DNA of 64,000 nucleotides from Meconema thalassinum (taxonomy: Eukaryota; Arthropoda; Insecta; Orthoptera; Tettigoniidae), in assembly GCA_946902985.2 (NCBI GenBank), contig OX336388.2, positions 365,911,387-365,975,386 on the forward strand. The letters run 5' to 3'. The notes beneath the pieces were generated by a model. That model saw nothing but the letters and a program-made list of their open reading frames with translations, was not told the origin of the DNA and did no database searches. The stretch's first letter is position 1, and every line of letters begins with the position of its first letter. Made by a program: the position numbers and the translations under genes. Below, piece by piece: positions 34,458 to 45,290 of the stretch.

Positions 34458-34849
34458 ACGGCTTCGGTGACGTAGTCTAGCTGGTAGCATGCTGAACTTC
34501 TATGCCCAAGGTCGCGGGTTCAAAGCCGGCCCAAGTCTTCGGATTTACAAAGAGCGCTGAAAATCCCTCAGTATGCTTTCCTTCAGAGGGGAAGTCCAAC
34601 GTTCGTTGCAAGTTACTGGTTGCGGTGGCATCTAGTAGCCAAGTTCACAGCTAGGTGTCGTTGACGGTATTTTGGTACCAACATTAGGAACTACTACTTG
34701 AAATTGACCGTGTGCAGTCCTTACCTGAATTACAGACTAATACAGCCTTCACAATTAACACCGTTTATCAGACAGATTCTACACACACCCAAAGTACACG
34801 GGGTTACATGACCGCGTTGTCGCAGCCCTAAACTGAGGAATCAACCAAC
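34458..34849 (+). mobile_element. SINE-A copy
   Basis: Starts 'cggcttcggtgacgtag', A-box-like CTGGTAGCATGC, B-box-like GGGTTCAAAGCC, body and 3' domain 'acacacccaaagtacacggg', ending 'aatcaaccaac'. Possible 7-bp flanking repeat TGTGGGA. Shorter than the 520-bp copy at 29769. Confidence 0.8.
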
Positions 34850-34952
34850 ATCTCTGTGGGAGATAAAATTTGACGTGAAGAAGTAACAGACTGTTAGATA
34901 GTTACACATCAGTTCCAAACCTTGCATAACGACGGTGTGACCACAAGTATAA

Positions 34953-36262
34953 CAAGAAGTTCCGTTAAGAACTATACAGCCTACTTTTCATGCCAATTAT
35001 TATTCTACAGAATATGAACCTATCTAGAATAATGACGAAATTAAGTTGGTAATATCGAAATATCTAATTAGTTCAAAATATACCTGGTATAATGTAGCCT
35101 ACTAGAGCACTACAGTTGGCAGCCCTGGTGACTGAATATATTCTTAGTTCCATCTCTTAAGGTACAGAATACAAAATTTGGTTGAAGTCCAATGGACGTT
35201 ACTTGCAGTTAGACACTGGATCTATCAGCACGCGTAAAAGCATGTTGCCAACAATACCATGCGTGTGCTGGTCAGAAATAATCTGAAATATTATGATATC
35301 TTGTTGTGCCAATTTTGGATGAAATCCATTTGTTAGTATAGAAGTTATATGTATTTTAAAATTGGACATATCAGCAGGCATAGAATCATGTTGTCAGCAC
35401 TGCCTTGTATTAATTACTCCAAATTAATCTAGAATGCCAGGTGCTATACGTGTGCAAAGTATAGAGCTGTTGGCTTGCATACTTTCTGATATATTGATAT
35501 TAGGGTAAAAAATATAGACAGCATTTATTAACAGTTGGCAGCCCTGATTGCACTGAAGAAAACTTATAGTCATATCTGATATGTTACACAAAGCACATGC
35601 TAAATTTGGATGAAATCCTACTGATAGTATAGAAGTTACATGTATTTAAAAATTGGCCCTATCAGCAGGCTTAGAATCATGTTGGTAGAACTGACGTATA
35701 TAAGTTACTCCAAAATTAATCAAACATGTCAGGTACTATACGTGTACATAGTTTAAAGCTGTCGGCTTGCACACATTCTGATATATTGGTATTTGGATAA
35801 AAAAATTGAGAGAACAATTATTAACAGTTGGCAGCCCTGGTGGGTCTTAAGAATACGCTCAGTCATATCTGTTTATGTACAGATATTACATACAAAATTT
35901 GGTTGAAATCCAGTTGATAGTGTAGAAGTTATATGCATTTAAACATTGGACCTATCAGAAGGCTTAAAATTATTTTGGCAACACTGTCATGGTTGGCCTC
36001 CTGGAAATTAAACTGAAATAGTATTATCTACATGTGTGCCAATTTTGGAATAGCTCCTATGCATACCTTGCAGGATATCCAACATGGAGCTCAAATTTCT
36101 AGTGCGTTTTTTCAGCAGTTGGTAGCACTGACATCATTTTCAAATATGGACGTGAGCTATTCCGGTGCACATCTTTACTCATACTAAATTTGGTTTTGAT
36201 TGCTGCAGCCGTTTAGGAGTTGATAGGGGGGACACACACACAGCCAGACAGACAGACAGAAG

Positions 36263-36306
<44 letters not shown>

Positions 36307-36374
36307 CACATTTGCCCGATCTCATAAGAATACTTTTTCCTCATTTTTGCAAAATGTGAAAAGTAGGCTAAAAA
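34953..36374 (-). mobile_element. Helentron-like element H2, complete copy (1422 bp)
   Basis: On the minus strand it begins TTTTTAGCCTACTTTTCACA and ends with GAAAAGTAGGCT, an AGTTC/GAACT hairpin and CTTCTTG. The interior is made of about four degenerate units of roughly 300-400 bp marked by 'cagttggcagccctg' (35113, 35532, 35826, 36119 on the plus strand) with an (ACAG)n tract. Paired subterminal inverted repeats, 3' hairpin, internal repeats and no target duplication are the plan of DINE-1/HINE elements, the non-autonomous Helentrons. Confidence 0.75.
36240..36308 (+). repeat. (ACAG)n microsatellite
   Basis: About 15 GACA units near the 5' end of the H2 copy. Confidence 0.9.
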
Positions 36375-36669
36375 TGGACACCAAATGACAAGAAGTTTAC
36401 CGTCCCCCTAACACAATAAAATTTTAAAAATATGCATCGGAAGACGAAAGAAAAGTTAATTGAGCTCCAATTACATTGTAAAATACTTTCTCGCAATAAA
36501 GGAGGTCTGATCCTTCTACGAAAACCTGCATATTTTGCCAATTATAGCCTATCCCCTAGTTTGCCCGGTGAAATCTACCTCCGCCTTCCGGCGTGCCGAG
36601 AGGATTTTTTTAAATGGAAAACGTACATTCTGAAGCATAGAGACTTTTCGGCTTAATTACCCTATTGTA

Positions 36670-37500
36670 ATATCAGATTTTAGTTGCAATAGAAATATTT
36701 TTCTTATTGTAGGTATTTTTCGTCAGTTTGTACCAATTTTCGTATTCTCGCTCTATTTGCTTCCTTGTAATACATTATTGTTTTTATTTGCGAATAGACC
36801 ACTGAGGATCTCGGTACAATTTCATTTCTTCTTCGTCTTAAGCTTTCTCTTGCTCCAGTATTCTTTCAAATGAACGCAGTGCTGCTGCTTCTGTTCATTC
36901 ATCCAGGTTCTTCCAGCTTTCTTCCGTCTTGAATCCCTTCCAAATTTTGAATAATGGTCCGAAAATTATCTCTAACATCTGAACTTCCTGAATGTTGGAC
37001 CTTTCTAAATCTTGACAAAAATCTTTAATCCATGCCGTAGTTATCTTTTTGTTCCATACGTAGTTGAATATCTTTTTAGTTGTTCTGGTTTCGTCCATCC
37101 TGTACAAATTGTCCGAGAAATGGCAACCTACTCATTTTCTTGGTTTCAGAGATCCCCACATTTGTAGACTCCATTGTTGTTCCGAAGTTTCCAGCCAGTT
37201 TCAAACTGAAATTGACCCATGTAATATAATTAATCATTATTAAATTCGTAGTGTGCGGTAGAACATATATTGCATACTGATCCCTATTTCAAATATATCG
37301 TCATCCATTCACTGTGCTTTCTCTTGCGTTCTTTTGTCCGTCCTGTATTCCTTCGTGTAGTTTTCTCGGAGAATTTTAATCTGTTATGGTTCCAAATGTT
37401 GTTCTATTTTGAGTGATTTTTGCATTATCACCTATTTCTTGTAGATCTTGTGTTATTTCTACCAGTCAATTAATGTGATTTTTCAGAGATAATGCTACGT
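36670..37500 (-). pseudogene. LINE C-terminal fragment
   Basis: The minus-strand frame 37107-36895 reads RTTKKIFNYVWNKK, TTAWIKDFCQDLE and IEQ-like spacing, the same post-RT segment that LINE-B has as RISKRILTYFPDKK and WFTEVQKDLREMGI. Farther left, other frames give similar basic pieces, for example KQIEREYENWYKL near 36750. Between 37110 and 37500 a further piece, ILRENYTKEYRTDKRTQEK, is in another frame. It is therefore a short, decayed 3' part of a third LINE with no endonuclease or RT motifs, lying directly 3' of LINE-B on the same strand. Confidence 0.6.
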
Positions 37501-37544
37501 TTAAAATTTTCTTTTTTAGCCAATTGTCATCTATTATACTATCA

Positions 37545-40500
37545 CTGTTATTATTATTATTATTCTTTCTTCTTCTTTCTTCGATTCGGCCAACTAGGGA
37601 CCATGTCAGTTCAACTGTCTCTTCTTCCGAGCTTTAACTACCGCCCAGTGTTCCCGCATTCGTCTCCGGTGTTGTTCTTTTCTCTCTTGGGACCACACCT
37701 TCCCTGTCTTCAGCTTCGACTTTTCCTGGAAACCTTTGTTCGCACGTAGTTTTCCCTGAAGTGGAACACGCTCCTGGATATCTTTAGGGGAAATTCCCAT
37801 TTCACGTAGATCTTTCTGAACTTCCGTGAACCATGCCCCTTTGGTTTTCTTATCCGGAAAGTATGTCAATATCCGTTTTGATATCCTGCCTGGGCTCATT
37901 CGTGTCACGTGGCTATAAAAGGCAATACTTCTTTTTCGAATCGTGTCACTGATCTTCTCCACGTGCTTGTATAATTCGTGGTTGTGACGCCTTCTGTACT
38001 CGCTGTTTTCTTTGATAGGACCCAGGATTTTCCTCAAAATCTTCCTTTCTTTCGCCTCTAGTTTTTCCATTAGACCTTTCTTGTTCATTGTTAGAGTCTC
38101 TGCCGCATACAGAGCCTCTGGTCGAATAACAGTGCAGTAATGTCTAATTTTGGCGTTTAAGGATATCGATCTCTTATTGTAGATGTCTTTAGTCAGGTTG
38201 TATGCCATTTCCATTTTATTAATGCGTGACACGAAGGCTTCCTTCTGTGATAGGTTAGGCTCTATCCATTCACCGAGTTATTTAATCTTTTCTTCCCTCT
38301 GAACTTTTCCTAGTCCGACGTCCAGTTCCCTGGGCGCTGATTTTATGTTTGTCATGAATTGTGCCTTCTCAAAGGAGATTTGAAGCCCAGCCTTCAGTGC
38401 TTGATTTTTCAGTTGGTTAAGTTGTTCTTCTGCCGTATCAATGGAATCTGAAAAGATCACTAGATCATCTGCAAAGGCTAGACACGCGATTGTAAGTTTC
38501 ATATACTTGTACCCTAGCCTTACCCCATTTTCTACCCTTGAATTTTTCATTTCCTCCCGCCATTCTCGGATGACCTTTTCTAAAACACAGTTGAAGAGTA
38601 GAGGTGAGAGTCCGTATCCTTGCCTCACTCCTGTCCTGATTTCAAAGGCATCGGACATCTCTCCTCAGAACTTCACTTTGGAGGTGGTGTTAGTCAGGGT
38701 TTGCTGGATAATTGATTGTGTCTTGTTATCTAAGCCAAACTCTTCAAGGATTTGCAATAGGGTGGTTCGATCAATTGAGTCGTACGCTTTTCCAAAATCA
38801 ACAAAGGTCACGAATTCCCTGTTCCTGAGTTTCAGATATGACAGGATGGACTTCAGATTCATAATCTGCTCAGCACATGACCGTCCCTTTCTGAAACCTC
38901 CTTGGTATTCCCCCAGTTGTGGATCGATTTGTTCTTCCGCCCTATTCTGTAGATCTTTTGAGAGGATCTTGTAAGTTATTGACAGAAGAGAGATGCCACG
39001 GTAATTGTTCACATCGGTTTTCTCCCCTTTCTTATGTAGTGGATGAATTACGGCAGAGTTCCATCCACTTGGGAGTTTTTCGCTCTTCCAGATCTCTTGA
39101 ATAATTGCAACAAGCTTGTCGATTGCCTTTTCCCCTGCATGTTTCCACAGTTCAGCAATTATCAAATCTTCACCCGGTGCCTTGTTGTCCTTCAGCTCTT
39201 GGATTATCTTCGTGATTTCACCCTTTGTAGCTGGGGACGAATCGGGGTGGATGTTTGGATTTATTTCATAAAAGAAAGGGGTCACTGGAGCCTCACAGTT
39301 GAGGAGGTTTTCAAAATAACTTGCTAGAATCTGACAATTATCTTTATCATTGTGAGCCAATTTCCCGTTGGAATCTTTAAACTGTAGACTTGGGGAGTTG
39401 TATTTGATCTGACTGTGCTTGAAGGTTTTATAGAAGTTACGTGTGTTATTTTTCTGGAAGTCTTGCTCAATCTGTACCAACTGTTCCCTATTAAACGTAC
39501 GTTTCACGCCACGGATGGTTTTTGATGCAGATTTTCTCGCGTTTAGGAAGTTGACCCTATTCTCTTCATTTTTGTGGCAATTCCATTTCTGCCACGCAAC
39601 CTGTCTTATCTGAACTGCTGTATCACATTCATGATCCCACCAAGGATGCTTTCCTGATTTTGTGAGTGGGACAGTCTCCTTTGCAGTTCTGACTATAGCC
39701 TCTTGTAATTGTTCCCAATTCTCTGGATTTAAAGTTTCCAACTTGTGGGTGAATTCTTGGTTGCTCGTTAGCTTGTCTCTGTCAAACTTATCAGTTTTTC
39801 TTGGAGTAATCTTCTTGTTATTTCTTGGAATTAGTCTAACTTTGATTTGCAAAAGGTAGTGGTCCGAGTCTAAGTTGCCACTTCTCAGAACCTTCACGTT
39901 CTGGATCTCTCGTTGCGCTTTCCGTGCAATGGCGACATGATCAATTTGGAATTCACCAAGGTTGGAGTTTGGAGAAATCCAGGTCTTCTGTTTTCTGGGT
40001 AGGTGTTTGAACGCCGTTGACTTTAGGACCAGATTGAATGCTCTGCATAACTCCACAAGCCTCTCTCCATTACGATTAGTTCTCCTGTGAGCTGGGTAGG
40101 TTCCAATAATCTTCTGATATTTTCGTTCTTTGCCAAGCTGGGCATTGAAATCCCCTAGGAGAATGATGGTATGTTTGTCAGGTACCTTTGAGAGGATATA
40201 TTCTATCTCCTCCCAGAATGCGTCTATTCCTTCCGGGTCCTTCTTATTCGCCTGATTGATTGGCGCATGTACGTTCACCTTTGTATAAACTCTATTTGTA
40301 CACCGAAAAGAAAGAGTAGAGACTCGGCTGTTAGGGAATGTGAAGTCCACAATCGAACCCAAAATCTTCCTGTTGACAATAAATCCTGTGCCTAAGTGTG
40401 GGATGGTTTTTACTACACGTTTACCGGTCTTGCCTTTGAAGATTCTATAACCTTGTGACTCGATGCACTGTTCAACCGTGAATCTTGTTTCCTGAATTGC

Positions 40501-40960
40501 AGCGATCAATATCTGATATCGGGACAAGACATCAGTAACCTGTTTGAGTTTGCCGATCTTAAGAAGTGATTTTGCGTTGAAAGTAGCAAAGAAATTCCGG
40601 CGTTTGTGACTGATCTTTCCTGGAGTCTCCGATACCTCCACGCATGTCTGCGCAGGCTCCCCAGAATCCGAAGGCCTGCATGCTTCACTCAAGGTGAAGG
40701 TGGATTGGTTACCACCTGGGGTAGTAGCTTCTGCTGAATTTTTCTCCATGCTTTGAACAGTTGAAAAACTGTATATTGGGGTCAGTGATATTTCACACTG
40801 ACCAAAATACTACCAAGGTTGTGAGCCTTGGAGGGCCTCATGATGTCTTCCGGCTAAGAGCAGGCATTTCCTCCTACTCGAAAAAGGTATGGTTTTCCCG
40901 CCAATACTCGGGTGGCTGATTGCAGTGGTCACCCACTGGGCGATGGGGTCGCCACATCCC
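37545..40960 (-). mobile_element. LINE-B, nearly intact non-LTR retrotransposon
   Basis: Minus-strand element with one frame across 3144 bp, a short 3' UTR and a (AAT)n tail (about 37549-37565). The 5' end lies near 40960, next to the large (ATT)n. Same domain order and motifs as LINE-A but a different subfamily; the proteins are clearly similar yet far from identical. No target duplication was identified because both ends sit against ATT repeats. Confidence 0.85.
37606..40749 (-). pseudogene. LINE-B endonuclease-reverse transcriptase, two stops
   Basis: 1048 codons in one frame, ATG at 40749, with only TGA at 38665-38667 and TAA at 38278-38280 interrupting. Endonuclease: NAKSLLK near residue 58, QETRF 86-90, LLGDFNAQLG near 200, IDHVAI near 270, DSDHYLL near 297. 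Linker with WWDHECD. RT: NNYRGISLLS, GGFRKGRSCAEQI, motif A FVDFGKAYDSIDR, then (after the first stop) GVRQGYGLSPLLFN and catalytic CLAFADDLVIFSD. Post-RT domain RHYCTVIRPEALYAAE and FYSHVTRM, then a basic C-terminus. The first stop falls between motif A and the catalytic FADD, so the polymerase would be cut in half. All motif residues otherwise look normal. Confidence 0.88.
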
Positions 40961-40967
40961 TACGCCA

Positions 40968-41077
<110 letters not shown>

Positions 41078-41164
41078 TATTATTTTTATTGGTCCAGTGC
41101 ATAAACATTTTAATTTATATGCTGGTAAAAAGCACTTAGTCACTGATATATTGATCATCCAGAG

Positions 41165-41500
41165 GATCAGACTTGGCGCAGAGGTAATTGTAACCCTGTG
41201 ATTCGGGTTCGATTTCCGTATCTGGTCTGAGGGTGGGAACGGGGAAGAAAAGTCAGTCTTGCTGGACGGAACTGTGAAGAGGTGATTCAATTTCTACCTG
41301 TCACCCTAGAAATGTATTTTTATGGTTTCTCCACTTCTACTCCAAAAAAAACTATCGGGATAGCATCTAAACCAAGACCACGGCCTCCTCCGATCCCATC
41401 CTAGTCTCAATTACGATTACCCGCACTAATACAGCCATCATAATAACACAGGTTATCAGGGAAATTCCAGACACACTGAAGTTCACGGAGCTATTACCTG
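41165..41500 (+). mobile_element. SINE-G, tRNA-derived, sharing the SINE-A 3' domain
   Basis: The head has 'ttggcgcagaggtaattgta' (A-box-like) and GATTCGGGTTCGATTTCCG (B-box). The 3' part (41440-41500) 'cagccatcataataacacag', 'gttatcaggg' and 'ttcacggagct' aligns by eye with the SINE-A 3' domain, 'cagccatcacaattaacacc'. The heads differ. Confidence 0.55.
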
Positions 41501-41544
41501 TCGAATGAATCCTTGCCGTCAGTAGATGTATAACCCTTATTTGT

Positions 41545-43440
41545 TAACAGTGTGATAATAGTACATTATGAAACGAGCCTATAATGGCGATAATTAAGAC
41601 ATAATTTCCTTATACGAGTGTCTTAATTACCATTATTGGCGAGTTGCATACGACTGTTTATGTTCGACGATAATTATCATAAGTATTTTATGTTCGAAAT
41701 ATCTGTCGAGATTTCGCCAGTTTTATGTACTTAACAGTGCGCATGAGACGCAGAGAATGCCTTGTATTTGACCATGGCCTCCTCGATTACCCTACTATGA
41801 CACTAGGCAACGCAGTGAAATTTAAATTAGAAGGCCGTGGAACTCAACGCAGGTGCGATCCTATCCTTATCTCATTGGTCAAACAACTGTTTCTTGAGCT
41901 CTGATTGGTGGGAGAAACTGTTTCATAATGAACAAATAGTTCCGTGAAGAATTATACAGCCTATTTTCATATATCCTGCTCATGTTAATTGTCTCTATCA
42001 ACATACAAAATTTCAGTTTAATTCGTAGATATTGAGAACCGTCTAAATATTTCATATGGTCGCCAGGATGGATTTTTATTTTTGTACTATTACATTAAGA
42101 TTATTGTGTACGTGTGGTATTCAAACTTCAATCGCATGATTAGAACACAAGAAGTAAAAACGAGATTTTAAAAGTACGCACACCAGCCATCTTGTGATTA
42201 TGCAAACAATTGAAATAAATTACATGCCAGTGGATCAACAATTGTATAAGCATTTAACGTGCAACGTTTCACGGCACTCGGATAGTTAATTCGCGAGAAA
42301 CGTCCATTTAAATATTTATACTTCGCGGCGCCGCCATGTTGGATTTGTGCTCACCAGGTTACCGAAAGTCCTATAGGTGAACATATGTTCATAGTCTCTA
42401 TGAACATTAAAAAATTCAGTTTAGTTGCTGTAAAAGATTCATAGATATTGAGAACCGTCTAAATATTTCGGAAGCTCGCCATTTAGGATTGTTATATGTA
42501 TAGGCCATAGAGTTATGTACCATTCAAGGACAATTATTGCCTAGCTTCATTATTCAAACCTTCACTTCGATCGCATGATTACGACACAAGAATAAAAACT
42601 CAGTTTTGAATTAAATTAGATGGCAGTGCATTACAATCTGCAAAAGCATTTACTGTACCACATTTCACTGCGCTCAGAGAGTTAAATCACGAGAAAAGTC
42701 TATTAAAATATTTCAAATTCGCTTGGTCGCCATGTTCGTTTTGTACTTTACAGGTTTATGAAATATACATAGGTAAACTTGTATCAGTGATATCTGTAAT
42801 AGTTTCGGAGATATAGAATATCAGTGAAATATTTCGCACAGCCGCCATATTGAGGTTATGTAAACAATTGAACTATATTATACTCCAGTGCATTGCAATG
42901 TGTATAAACATTCGCTGTACCAAGTTTCATTACGTTTGGATAGTTAAATCGCGAGAAATGTCTATTTAAATGTCTCAATTTCGCTTGACCGCCATGTTGG
43001 TTTTGCAGTCACCAGGTTTTTGAAAGTCTCATAGGTGAACTTCTAGTAGATTCCTTTTTCACCGTACACAATTTTAGGGCGATATCGGTAATAGTTTCGG
43101 AGCTATTGAATGCTAGTGAAATATTTCGCACAGCTGCCATGTTGGATTGGTGAGACGTAACAAAATTTGAAGGGCACGGCCGAGGTCGCCGGGAATAGTG
43201 TTATGAACTTACCGAGTTTCATTGAAATCGCTCCAGCCGTTTAGATTTTATTCGGGGGGGGGGGGGACACACACACACCTCACACACACACACACACACG
43301 GACAAAAGGTGATCTCATAAGCCTATTTTTTCAAAATTGAAAATAGGCTAAAAATAGTGTTATAATGAGCCTTATTATAGTACAGTTTGCTGACATATAA
43401 TAGACAGGGTCGAACATAAAATCCTATTTTCCCCGAGATG
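41545..43440. repeat. foldback family M, copy 3, split by H1
   Basis: The left part 41545-41932 repeats 5200-5660 of copy 1. The right part 43355-43440 continues with 'tgttataatgagcc' and 'ctgacatataata'. The H1 element sits precisely between. The left (GTAAATATT) edge is not obvious. Confidence 0.6.
41933..43354 (-). mobile_element. Helentron-like element H1 (1422 bp) in family M
   Basis: Minus-strand start TTTTTAGCCTATTTTC, then poly-G/(AC)n, internal units with GCCGCCAT-type sites, and a 3' end of GGCTGTATAATTC, a hairpin and CTATTTG. The interrupted M sequence ('cataatgaa' then 'tagtgttataatga') can be joined without a target duplication when compared with 45908-45930. Confidence 0.78.
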
Positions 43441-43458
43441 TCGGTAGAGTCTGAGAAT

Positions 43459-44017
43459 GCGGCTTCGGTGGCATAGTTGGTATCATGGTGAGCTTCTATG
43501 CCCAAGATCGGGGGTTAAATCACGGCCGAAGAGCATTAAAATCCTTCAGTATGCCTTCCTTCGGAGGGGAAGTAAAGCCGGCGGTCCCATCATAGATTTA
43601 TGACATGTAAAAGATCCTTCCACTAACTAAACTTGTGTGAGGCTAAATTTCTAGGTTTGATTTCGTTGTAAAACTCTATCAAAGTTCCAGCGTTCACCAC
43701 TAGCTATCATTCATATCTGGCAGCGAAAGTTGGAACTACTTGAAATTGAACGGAACTTGTAGCTCACCCTAGTGGTGTCCGCTTGATGCAGCTACAGCCT
43801 CTGGCGAGCCGAACATGTCCTCGGACACTCCCGGCACTAAAAGCCATACGATAAATAATAATAATAATAAATAAATAAAATAACCTGAATTACAGATAAC
43901 ACACACTGATAACAGCCATCACAATTAACACCGGTTATCAGACCGATTCTACACACACCCAAAGTACACGGGGCTACATGACCGCGTTATCGCAGCCCAT
44001 AAACTGACGAACCAACC
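43459..44017 (+). mobile_element. SINE-A with an inserted tail module D
   Basis: Head 'gcggcttcggtggcatag' with a box-A-like region and a degraded B-box, body, then module D at about 43754-43885, then the SINE-A 3' domain ending 'gaaccaacc'. Imperfect 13-bp flanking repeats AGAGTCTGAGAAT and AGAGTCTGTGAAT. Module D ends with (AATAA)n. Confidence 0.7.
43754..43885 (+). repeat. tail module D, copy 1
   Basis: Starts CTTGTAGCTCACCCTAGT, contains 'ctctggcgagccgaacatg', 'cggacactcccggcact' and 'aaaagcca', and ends with an ATAAATAATAATAA tail. The same module occurs at about 44875-44985 and 45188-45290. Confidence 0.75.
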
Positions 44018-44065
44018 AGAGTCTGTGAATAGTTTTAAGAATGTCATACAATTACGGGGAGAAAA

Positions 44066-44313
44066 GTGTATTATTATAGAAGAATTGGTATTACAACGCT
44101 TGGTGAGGAATGTACATGTGACCCCTCTTGCCCTACACCCCTTACTGTGGCACACATTCTCTTGAGAGTGTTGACCTGGCCGATCTGCGAAGGACTCTCA
44201 AACTGTCTTAACACCCTGTCCCTTGTTCTACGTGATGACGGGCCGTCAGCAGACCTCGTCATCTGGTTCATAGGGGAGCGTGGATATTATTTCAAGTTTT
44301 ATTTTAGTCTAAT
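44066..44313 (+). pseudogene. LINE C-terminal zinc-knuckle fragment
   Basis: The plus-strand frame reads CTCDPSCPTPLTVAHILL and then DGPSADLVIWFIGERGYYF. A Cys-rich motif followed by 'P-L-T-V-x-H-I-L-L' and a final 'D..F..E.G.YYK'-like tail is the usual carboxy end of jockey/CR1-type LINE polymerases. It belongs to a different LINE group from LINE-A and LINE-B, whose C-termini are basic. The fragment begins after SINE-A and ends at the SINE-B target duplication. The open frame runs on into SINE-B by chance (to 44680). No RT or endonuclease part is present. Confidence 0.6.
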
Positions 44314-44326
44314 AAGTATCATTATA

Positions 44327-44654
44327 GAAGCCTCCGTGGCTCAGGCGGCAGCACGCCGGCCTCTCACCGCTGGATCCGTGGTTCAAACCCCGGTCACTCC
44401 ATGTGAGGTCTGTGCTGGACAAAACGGAGGCAGACAGGTTTTCCTCCGGGTACTCCAGTTTTCCCTGTCACAATTTCATTCCAGCAACACTCTCCACTAT
44501 CATTTCATTTCATCTGTCATTCATTTAATCATTGCCCCAGAGGAGTGCGTCAGGCTTCGGCAGCCGGCACAGTTCATATCCTCGCCGCTAGATGGGGGCT
44601 TCATTCATTCCATTCCTGACCCGGTCGGAGACTGGAAACAGGCTGTGGATTTTC
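44327..44654 (+). mobile_element. SINE-B, plus-strand copy
   Basis: 13-bp duplication AAGTATCATTATA on both sides (44314-44326, 44655-44667). Head GCCTCCGTGGCTCAGGCGGC (A-box) and GTGGTTCAAACCCCGG (B-box), then a body ending 'ggctgtggattttc'. A tRNA-derived SINE, 328 bp. Another copy is at 50019-50311. Confidence 0.9.
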
Positions 44655-44699
44655 AAGTATCATTATACCGGTTGAGTTAGCCGTGGTCATAATGGCGTG

Positions 44700-44985
44700 G
44701 CTGTAGGAGGGGAAGTAAAGCCGGCGGACCCATGTCATAGATTTATGGCATGTACAAGATAAATTGTTAGGTTAGATTTCGTCGGAACGCTTTATCAAAG
44801 TTCCAACGTTCACCACTAGGTATCTTTGATATCTGGTAGCGAAAGTTGGAACTACTTGAAATTGAACGGAACTTGTAGCTCACCCTAAGAGTGTCCGCTG
44901 GAAGCAGCTTCAGACTCTGGCGAGCCGAACTTTTCCTCGGACACTCCCGACACTAAAAGCCGTGCGATAAATAAGTAAATAATTG
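44700..44985 (+). mobile_element. composite: SINE-A body joined to module D
   Basis: 'ggaggggaagtaaagccgg' through 'acttgaaattgaacgg' repeats the SINE-A body at 43565-43753, and continues directly into module D with the same junction (GAACGGAACTTGTAGCTCACC with one base offset) and an (AAATA)n tail. The SINE-A 3' domain is absent. It looks as if the fused unit was itself copied. Confidence 0.65.
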
Positions 44986-45290
44986 TAGCCAGTCGCTCAC
45001 ATCCGGAAGGCGAGGAGGTTAGAATCCCCCTGCCGACAACCTTGAAGATGGTCTTCTGTGGTTTACCGACTTCCTTCCAGGCAAATGCCGGGGTAGGTAC
45101 CTAACTATAGGACACAGCCGGTACCTTCCAATTCCTCGTCCTTACAATCACACTTTCCTCCCCAGACAACACTCCACACACGACGGTACTTGTAGCTCAC
45201 CCCATGGGTGTCCGCATAGAAGCAGCTACAGACTCTGGCGAGCCGAACATGTCCTCGGACACTCCCGGCACTAAAAAGCCATACGATAAT
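44986..45290 (+). mobile_element. SINE-C-like body joined to module D
   Basis: Has a degraded tRNA-like head ('gtagccagtcgctcacatc', 'gaggaggttagaatcccc') and the block 'ccaggcaaatgccgggg' that also occurs in SINE-C at 46118-46319. At about 45188 it passes into module D (CTTGTAGCTCACCCCATG ... CACTCCCGGCACTAAA). Confidence 0.55.

Noticed and set aside
36240..36308. CRISPR-like short repeats
   Set aside because: This is an uninterrupted (ACAG)n microsatellite in a eukaryotic transposon. There are no spacers.
38441..38974. 177-codon plus-strand frame
   Set aside because: Mirror frame of the LINE-B reverse transcriptase. The minus strand has the motifs.
44326..44400. Possible tRNA genes in the SINE heads (also near 46320 and 50311)
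   Set aside because: A- and B-boxes are present, but acceptor stems do not pair and target duplications prove SINE insertions.
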